From an uncultured Parabacteroides sp. (GTDB lineage: Bacteria; Bacteroidota; Bacteroidia; Bacteroidales; Tannerellaceae): a DNA stretch of 46,551 nucleotides. Both the position numbers and the translations under genes were made by a program. Numbering within the stretch: the first letter of the stretch is position 1; each line of letters begins with the position of its first letter. The notes under the pieces were generated by a model that saw nothing but the letters and a program-made list of their open reading frames with translations, ran no database searches and was not told the origin of the DNA. Positions 41,259 to 46,551 of this stretch are shown here, piece after piece. The stretch is from assembly GCA_900770835.1 (NCBI GenBank), contig CAAGLQ010000259.1, positions 1 to 46,551 on the forward strand, read 5' to 3'.

Positions 41259-42605
41259 TTAATCAACCCTTTCTTTCGTCAGTTTATTGAAACGCCAATA
41301 GAGCAAAAGGCCTAATAGCGTAAGGCTGATCGGGAAACCACACCAAATGCCTATCGGTCCCCAATCTAACACAAAACCACAAATATAGGCAATAGGCAAC
41401 GCCATTCCAAAATGGCAGAGGAAAGCCATCCAAGCCATGTAGTTCACGTCCGATAAACCACGAAGCGTATTCGCAAAAATGATCTGCAGCCCATCTCCCA
41501 CCTGATAAAGAATCACTGACCAACAAAGCAATGCAACCAAACGGACCACCTCTTCCTCGTCAGTAAATAGGTAACCAATCTGCTCTCGGAAAAGAAAGAT
41601 CAAGCACATCACCACTACAGCAACAGCCAAAATCAAATGGAAACCAGCAAATGTGGCTCGACGCACATTTTGCATATCATTCCATTGTTGAAATTGACTC
41701 ACTCGAATAGTCACAGCCGCAGCTATACCATAATAAATCATGAAACCTAAAGTGGTAATCACCCCAACTACCTGATGAGCAGCCAATGCTGCACTACCGA
41801 TCCACCCCATCATTATGACACTCAAATTAAAAGAGCCACTTTCTACTCCCATCTGAAAACCGACAGGTAATCCCAAGCGGAGCAGTTTACGCAAGTTCAC
41901 ACGATTAATCTGGCCCACAGAAAAGCCCTCTCGATAAGCCACATATTTAGGCTTGAGCAAGAATAGGCAGAGAAAGACACCCAATGACACTACTCGACTT
42001 AGCAACGTAGAGACTCCTGCCCCCACCAATCCCCATTCAGGTGCGCCAAAATGGCCATAGATTAACACATAATTACCCACTATATTCAACCCATTAGCAC
42101 TCAACATAATCCACATAGGGGTCAAAGTGTCTGTTATGCCATCGCTAAACTGCTTGAAAGCATTAAACTCCATGGTAATGAAAACAGAGAACAACTGCAA
42201 GATGTAATAAGGCACGATATAAGGGATCAACTCTTCCGGCTGATGCAATAAATCCAAATTACAGAGAAGCAACAGCATAATCAAACTCAGTACAAGACCT
42301 ATTACACCGTTAATAAACAGACTGTTTTTCAAGATCTCTCCGGCTCTTTGAAGCTGCTTTTCCGCAAACAAACCTCCAATAATCGGCGTCAACCCATAAC
42401 TAAATCCCAATCCAAAGAGGAATGTCAGATTGAAAAAATTGTTCACAAAAGAGGCCGCTGCCAATTCAATAGAGCTATGATGCCCCACCATGATATTGTC
42501 AGCAAAACCCACAATAATAATCCCCAACTGCCCGAGCATGATGGGGATTCCTAAGTGGATAATCTTTTGATAATGTACTTGATAAGCCGCTATCCGAGAC
42601 ATCAT
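41259..42605 (-). CDS. MATE family efflux transporter
   Basis: This 448-residue inner-membrane protein has about twelve hydrophobic helices and the MATE/NorM signature near the N-terminus (IPIMLGQLGIIIVGFADNIMVG), repeated as a second half near 240-270 (GLPVGFQMGVESGSFNLSVI). MATE pumps export cationic drugs, dyes or metabolites with H+ or Na+. Length is typical. The start ATG overlaps the upstream cyclophilin stop by 4 nt (ATGA), so it is translated from the cyclophilin operon. A second Met directly follows and could also start it. Confidence 0.93.
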   Translation of the reverse strand: MMSRIAAYQVHYQKIIHLGIPIMLGQLGIIIVGFADNIMVGHHSSIELAAASFVNNFFNLTFLFGLGFSYGLTPIIGGLFAEKQLQRAGEILKNSLFINGVIGLVLSLIMLLLLCNLDLLHQPEELIPYIVPYYILQLFSVFITMEFNAFKQFSDGITDTLTPMWIMLSANGLNIVGNYVLIYGHFGAPEWGLVGAGVSTLLSRVVSLGVFLCLFLLKPKYVAYREGFSVGQINRVNLRKLLRLGLPVGFQMGVESGSFNLSVIMMGWIGSAALAAHQVVGVITTLGFMIYYGIAAAVTIRVSQFQQWNDMQNVRRATFAGFHLILAVAVVVMCLIFLFREQIGYLFTDEEEVVRLVALLCWSVILYQVGDGLQIIFANTLRGLSDVNYMAWMAFLCHFGMALPIAYICGFVLDWGPIGIWCGFPISLTLLGLLLYWRFNKLTKERVD

Positions 42606-43369
42606 GATACAATCTCAACGCTCAGAATCACCACATTCTCCAAGGGGCGGTCTTGTTTGTTCGTCTTCACCGATTGAATGACGTCCACGACTTCCAAACC
42701 CTCTTCAACCTCGCCATAAACCGTATATTGATTATCCAAGAAGGGTACTCCTCCAACTGTCTTATAGGCATCACGAACACATTCCGCAAGCTTTACCTCT
42801 TCTTTGCGCTGCTCAACCTCCAGCTCAGTCTTACCAATCAAGGTATCACGTAAAATAGCCAACTCCTCCTTCTCTCCGTTGCGATAGAGCCGCATAATCT
42901 CCGGTTTATGCTCCAGCTGCAAGCGGTTGAAGATCTCTTGCGCCAACCGACGCTCCAACTGCTTCTCCATCTGGTTTAGCTCTTGCTCTTTGTATTTCTT
43001 ACCCGTCACAATATAAAACTGAGATGCAGAAGAGGCCTTCTCCGGATTCACCTCATCACCTGTACGAGCAGCACAGAGCGCTCCTTTCTTATGAAAATGA
43101 AGAGGATAACGGAACTCTGCTGGAATCGTATAGCCCAAATCTCCGGCACCTAACGACTTGCTCATCGGGGCATTCTTGGAGGTCACATCACCACCTTGGA
43201 TCATGAAATCTTTGATAACCCGATGAAACAGCAAACCCTCATACTGCTCTTCACGCACCAACTTGAGGAAATTATCCCGATGCAAGGGGGTATCATTATA
43301 CAGTTTAAACCGAATATCACCTTTGTTAGTGTGCATGATCACACGCACCTCTGTCGCTTGATTGTCCAT
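42602..43369 (-). CDS. cyclophilin-type peptidyl-prolyl isomerase with helical insertion
   Basis: This cyclophilin (about 255 residues from the ATG at 43369) catalyses proline cis-trans isomerisation. The core is intact: FHRVIKDFMIQGGD, then GALCAARTGDEVNPEKASSASQFYIVTG and a C-terminal NQYTVYGEVEEGLEVVD. Between strand FYIVTG and the last part there is a charged helical insertion of about 75 residues (QELNQMEKQLERR to KLAECVRDAYKT), much longer than in the neighbouring paralogue. There is no signal peptide, so it is likely cytoplasmic. The longer frame from 43402 would overlap the preceding stop. MATE follows with a 4-nt overlap. Confidence 0.93.
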   Translation of the reverse strand: MDNQATEVRVIMHTNKGDIRFKLYNDTPLHRDNFLKLVREEQYEGLLFHRVIKDFMIQGGDVTSKNAPMSKSLGAGDLGYTIPAEFRYPLHFHKKGALCAARTGDEVNPEKASSASQFYIVTGKKYKEQELNQMEKQLERRLAQEIFNRLQLEHKPEIMRLYRNGEKEELAILRDTLIGKTELEVEQRKEEVKLAECVRDAYKTVGGVPFLDNQYTVYGEVEEGLEVVDVIQSVKTNKQDRPLENVVILSVEIVS

Positions 43370-43391
43370 TGTATCTCTTCTATCTATAATT

Positions 43392-44063
43392 TTATTTTTC
43401 AATAATTCTCATCGTCTTGATAGCAACATTTTTAGTCGGACGATCCTCCTCATTCGTCTCTACGAATTGGATCTTATCCACCACCTTCATACCATCAACA
43501 ACCTGGCCAAAGACTGTATAGTTACCATCTAAATGGGGTGCACCACCTTCCAGCATATAGGCTTTCCGCTGCTCCTCAGTCAAAGTAATCCCCTTCTCTG
43601 CCTCCATCTTATTCAGTTCCATTTCTGTGTAATATTTGCCAGTGACAATATAAAACTGGTTAGGAGAAGAGGCTTTCTCCGGATTCTCATCATCCGGCAT
43701 ACGAGCTGCACATAATGCTCCCCGCCGATGAAAATATTGTGGATAGACAAACTCGGCAGGCAGTGTGTAATCCAGCTCCCCATCGCCTAAATGCTTATCC
43801 ATCGGTGCTCCTTTAGAGTTAATATCACCACCTTGGATCATGAATTGCTTGATCACTCGATGGAATAACAACCCATCATACAAGTGTGCCTCCACATGCT
43901 TAATAAAGTTGTCCCGATGTTTAGGTGTCTCGTTATACAGTTTTACCTTGATTTTTCCCTTATCGGTCTCAATTAGCACCAAAGTTTCTTTCTCTTGTGC
44001 ATATAGAGGAAATAGCGATAGTATCAATAGCCACATCGCCCCTATCGAAAGTAATCGTCTCAT
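43392..44063 (-). CDS. exported cyclophilin-type peptidyl-prolyl isomerase
   Basis: This is a cyclophilin of about 223 residues. From the ATG at 44063 it begins with a signal peptide (MRRLLSIGAMWLLILSLFPL, cleaved near YAQ), so it acts in the periplasm. The core has FHRVIKQFMIQGGD, LCAARMPDDENPEKASSPNQF and NYTVFGQVVDGMKVVD. It carries only a short version of the insertion seen in its cytoplasmic neighbour. A longer reading frame up to 44156 is rejected because a perfect promoter box lies inside it. The next cyclophilin starts 22 nt downstream. Together they give one enzyme per compartment. Confidence 0.93.
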   Translation of the reverse strand: MRRLLSIGAMWLLILSLFPLYAQEKETLVLIETDKGKIKVKLYNETPKHRDNFIKHVEAHLYDGLLFHRVIKQFMIQGGDINSKGAPMDKHLGDGELDYTLPAEFVYPQYFHRRGALCAARMPDDENPEKASSPNQFYIVTGKYYTEMELNKMEAEKGITLTEEQRKAYMLEGGAPHLDGNYTVFGQVVDGMKVVDKIQFVETNEEDRPTKNVAIKTMRIIEK

Positions 44064-44091
44064 ATTTGGTCTGCTCTTTTGAATTAGGTAG

Positions 44092-44099
44092 CAAAAATA
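44092..44099 (-). promoter_or_regulatory. -7 box of the cyclophilin-cyclophilin-MATE operon
   Basis: TATTTTTG on the minus strand fits TAnnTTTG exactly, 29 nt upstream of the chosen start at 44063. It decides the start because the longer ORF would begin upstream of this promoter. Confidence 0.5.
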
Positions 44100-44169
44100 C
44101 GCAATATTTCCCATTTCCACAGCTCTTCCCAGGAAAAAGCATAGGCATTCGTACACAAAGTGAATTTGA

Positions 44170-45033
44170 TCAAGAGACCGATTTGCCAGTTAGTCGATAC
44201 TCCCGTGGGGTCATACCTGTATGTTGACGAAAATACTTATTGAAGAAAGAGAGATTCGTAAAGCCCAAAGAATAGGCTATTTCTTTTACACTCATCGTGG
44301 TCTCTCGCAATTGTGCCTTGGCATCCATAATTAATATCGAAGAGATGATCTCTAAAGGAGTCAGACCTATTGCCTTCTTGATAGTGGTACAGAAATGAGG
44401 CAAGGAGAGAGATAATTGTTCGGCATAAAAAGAAACACTGTGTTGTTTCGTATAATTTTCAACCACCAATTGGATGAAACGACGATAGATCTCATACTTG
44501 CGAGTATGTGAATCATCATTCCAATGTATATCTCGTTTGTAAAGTTCGGCCGTACTTTGCATAAAAATCGTCATACATGCAATTACCAAATTTTTATTAA
44601 CAGATTCACGAGAAGAGAATGCAAAAGCACGAACAAGTAATTGATATCCATCTATATAAAGCTGCGCTATCGCATCATCAAGATGAATTACTGGACGATC
44701 CGTAATCATTGGCAACACATTCATGGTAGATTTAATGAAATTCACATCATTCATAAACGTGGCCGAGAAACCAGCCAAATAGAAAAGTACATCTTCCGAA
44801 ATGGCCTCGAATTGAATAAATGTATTTGGCACAAGTGTCAAGAAATCATGTGTTTTTACCGTATAGGAAGTTAAGTTGATTGACAATTTAACAAAACCAC
44901 GCACACAAAGCAAAAACAGACCAGATTTCACCTTGTAAGGCAATGATCCGTATCCACTCAAGCTGTCTTTAGTGACGCTATCACTCACAGCGAAATCGCT
45001 TACAAACTCAAATGTCATCTCCTCACTTTTCAT
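44170..45033 (-). CDS. AraC family transcriptional regulator
   Basis: This 287-residue protein has an N-terminal ligand/dimerisation region (about 1-175, cupin-like in character) and a C-terminal double HTH (about 185-285). The first HTH includes YAEQLSLSLPHFCTTIKKAIG and the second VKEIAYSLGFTNLSFFNKYF, with the family end RQHTGMTPREYR. It is transcribed away from an SLC45-type MFS sugar transporter gene, 171 nt apart, so it may regulate that gene in response to a sugar (inference). Its own -7 box is in the shared gap. Confidence 0.93.
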   Translation of the reverse strand: MKSEEMTFEFVSDFAVSDSVTKDSLSGYGSLPYKVKSGLFLLCVRGFVKLSINLTSYTVKTHDFLTLVPNTFIQFEAISEDVLFYLAGFSATFMNDVNFIKSTMNVLPMITDRPVIHLDDAIAQLYIDGYQLLVRAFAFSSRESVNKNLVIACMTIFMQSTAELYKRDIHWNDDSHTRKYEIYRRFIQLVVENYTKQHSVSFYAEQLSLSLPHFCTTIKKAIGLTPLEIISSILIMDAKAQLRETTMSVKEIAYSLGFTNLSFFNKYFRQHTGMTPREYRLTGKSVS

Positions 45034-45051
45034 ATTATGCGATCAAGTATT

Positions 45052-45059
45052 CAAATATA
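45052..45059 (-). promoter_or_regulatory. -7 box of the AraC gene
   Basis: TATATTTG on the minus strand matches TAnnTTTG exactly, 19 nt upstream of the start at 45033. No well-spaced -33 TTTG is seen. Confidence 0.4.
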
Positions 45060-45131
45060 GATATTATCAAAATATTAATACTCAATCTGATAAAAATAGA
45101 ACATAGAAACCAAAGAATGGAGACTACAACC

Positions 45132-45163
45132 TATGCAAATTTCAGAAAAAGTCTGTATATTTG
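45132..45163 (+). promoter_or_regulatory. promoter of the MFS transporter gene
   Basis: TATG (45132-45135, one mismatch from TTTG), 20 nt, then TATATTTG (45156-45163), a perfect -7 box. The ATG is 42 nt downstream. The gap is shared with the divergent AraC gene. Confidence 0.5.
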
Positions 45164-45204
45164 TCGCAAAAAACAACTAATACCATTCATTAAAAATTGT
45201 TCGT

Positions 45205-46551
45205 ATGAAAACGAAACCATTCTTAAGCTTTTGGCAGATTTGGAATCTGACTTTTGGTTTTTTAGGCATCCAATTCGGATTCGCCTTACAAAACGCAAAC
45301 TCAAGCCGCATTCTGCAAATTTATGGTGCGGATGTTGAGCAGTTATCTCTATTTTGGTTGGCCGCCCCATTAACAGGTATGATCATCCAACCCATTATTG
45401 GTCATTATTCTGATAGAACTTGGTGCAAGTTAGGTCGTAGACGCCCCTTCTTTTTAGTTGGAGCAATCTTAACCACAATTGCTTTGGTTTTGATGCCGAA
45501 TGCGGGTATATTTCTCTCCCCTGGACAAGAAGCCACTATTCTCTCTCCCGTGCTGATTGGAGCAAGTATGTTGATGATAATGGATGCCTCCATCAATATT
45601 ACAATGGAACCTTTCCGTGCGTTGGTTGGTGATATGCTACCAGATGAGCAACATACAACAGGCTTCTCTATCCAAACCTTCCTGATTGGTATCGGTGCAG
45701 TGGTAGGCTCACTGCTTCCCAGCATCATGCACAACATCTTTGGATTCAGTAACACTGCCTTAATAGGTGAAGTTGCTGACAACGTAAAATATGCTTTTTA
45801 TACCGGTGCAGGGATTCTATTCTGCAGTGTACTTTGGACCATTTGCAAGACGAAGGAGTATTCTCCGGAAGAAATGGCGGAGTTCCGGCTTTCCGGTGGC
45901 GAGATGATTGAGAAACGCAACACCAGCAATGGTTTCATGGAGATTCTTCATGACATTCTGCACATGCCTAAAATCATGCTCCAATTGGGCCTTTGTCAAT
46001 TTTTTGCATGGTTCGCTCTCTATTCCATGTGGGTCTATTCCACACCAGCCGTAGCAGAACATGTCTACGGAGCTACAGATCCAGCTTCAGCAGACTATGC
46101 CTTAGCTGGAGACCAAGTAGGTCAATTATTCAGTGTCTATAACTTCGTGGCGATGCTTTTTGCCTTACTATTAATTCCGATAGCAAAACGGATAGGTCGT
46201 AAACTAACCCATGCGCTCTGTCTTAGTTTGGGAGGCATAGGGCTAGTTTCTCTTTATTTCTTAGATAACACAACTGCCATGTATAGTTCGATGATTGGTA
46301 TTGGTATTGCTTGGGCAAGCATCTTGGCGATGCCCTATGCCATTCTGTCTGACAGCCTTCCCGCAGAAAAGATGGGAACTTATATGGGTATTTTCAATTT
46401 CTTTATCACTATCCCGCAAATCACTAACGGATTAGTTCACGGTTGGATTGTGCGTCAGTTCTATCATGGTCATGCAGTCTATGCATTGCTTACAGGAGGT
46501 ATTTTCCTCTTCTTCGCAGCCATCGCAGTATCTGTGGTTAAAGAAAAGAAA
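45205..46551 (+). CDS. MFS sugar transporter, SLC45/GPH-like (3' end outside window)
   Basis: Starting at the ATG at 45205, 449 codons run open to the window end, so the C-terminus may be missing. The first helix region reads FWQIWNLTFGFLGIQFGFALQN. Then come SRILQIYGADVEQLSLFWLAAPLTG and a loop with IGHYSDRTWCKLGRRRPF, the D-R-T-x4-G-RRRP motif of SLC45-type disaccharide transporters. A second RIGRKLTH loop starts the C-terminal half near residue 330. About twelve helices are expected. Bacteroidetes members often serve maltose or other disaccharide use, but the substrate cannot be told here. The divergent AraC gene is the likely regulator. Confidence 0.88.
   Translation, partial: MKTKPFLSFWQIWNLTFGFLGIQFGFALQNANSSRILQIYGADVEQLSLFWLAAPLTGMIIQPIIGHYSDRTWCKLGRRRPFFLVGAILTTIALVLMPNAGIFLSPGQEATILSPVLIGASMLMIMDASINITMEPFRALVGDMLPDEQHTTGFSIQTFLIGIGAVVGSLLPSIMHNIFGFSNTALIGEVADNVKYAFYTGAGILFCSVLWTICKTKEYSPEEMAEFRLSGGEMIEKRNTSNGFMEILHDILHMPKIMLQLGLCQFFAWFALYSMWVYSTPAVAEHVYGATDPASADYALAGDQVGQLFSVYNFVAMLFALLLIPIAKRIGRKLTHALCLSLGGIGLVSLYFLDNTTAMYSSMIGIGIAWASILAMPYAILSDSLPAEKMGTYMGIFNFFITIPQITNGLVHGWIVRQFYHGHAVYALLTGGIFLFFAAIAVSVVKEKK

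Noticed and set aside
44064..44156. 31-residue N-terminal extension of the exported cyclophilin
   Set aside because: It contains a perfect promoter box and would hide the signal peptide that begins at 44063.

Overview
The window looks like chromosomal DNA of a Bacteroidales bacterium, most likely Tannerellaceae (Parabacteroides-like). Several things point there: a bifunctional L-fucokinase/GDP-fucose pyrophosphorylase, DUF4494, DUF4837, DUF5686/carboxypeptidase-regulatory-domain and DUF151 families, dipeptidyl peptidase IV, tandem lipoprotein M3 peptidases, few Shine-Dalgarno sites, and many TAnnTTTG -7 boxes typical of the Bacteroidetes primary sigma factor. The genus is an inference. I see no rRNA, tRNA, CRISPR array, phage gene, transposase or recognisable defence locus. 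The gene content is core-genome in character.

Layout. 1-791: a DUF2752 / GYF-dispanin membrane protein pair (minus). 792-1556: a gene-poor stretch with a promoter without a gene, large hairpins, a long inverted repeat and a strictly 22-bp tandem array. 1557-5870: two tandem M3 oligopeptidase lipoproteins (minus). 6017-8723: FabK-like flavoprotein, Nudix-AlaX fusion and SPOUT rRNA methyltransferase (plus). 8813-10596: grpE-dnaJ (minus). 10849-14777: PDZ/DUF4136-like protein and mutS2 (plus). 14774-21191: a long minus-strand series with a sigma54 response regulator, DUF418, OmpA lipoprotein, acidic small protein, rsmE, nupC and a DUF151 nuclease. 21504-25437: DUF4837 lipoprotein, membrane-anchored HTH regulator and ppk1 (minus). 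25496-30277: phosphoesterase (plus), a membrane protein with a degenerate Nudix domain, lipA and DPP IV (minus). 30278-30621: a second copy of the 22-bp repeat family between divergent promoters. 30622-32693: thioredoxin-like protein, YhcC-like radical SAM and PLC-like lipoprotein (plus). 32805-34995: DHODH-like, yggS and DUF4494 (minus). 35138-40661: fkp and a DUF5686 outer-membrane protein (plus). 40780-45033: WbuC-like cupin, MATE pump, two cyclophilins and an AraC regulator (minus). 45205-end: an SLC45-type MFS sugar transporter, cut by the window edge.

How the parts fit. Themes are envelope peptide turnover (M3 peptidases, DPP IV), proteostasis (DnaJ/GrpE, cyclophilins), RNA/translation upkeep (RsmE, SPOUT methyltransferase, AlaX domain), polyphosphate, cofactors (lipoate, PLP) and fucose-based surface glycosylation. 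The most unusual observations are the exact 22-bp arrays shared by two distant intergenic regions, the possible structured RNA at about 855-1141, and the membrane protein carrying a catalytically dead paralogue of the Nudix domain found in the active Nudix-AlaX fusion 19 kb away.
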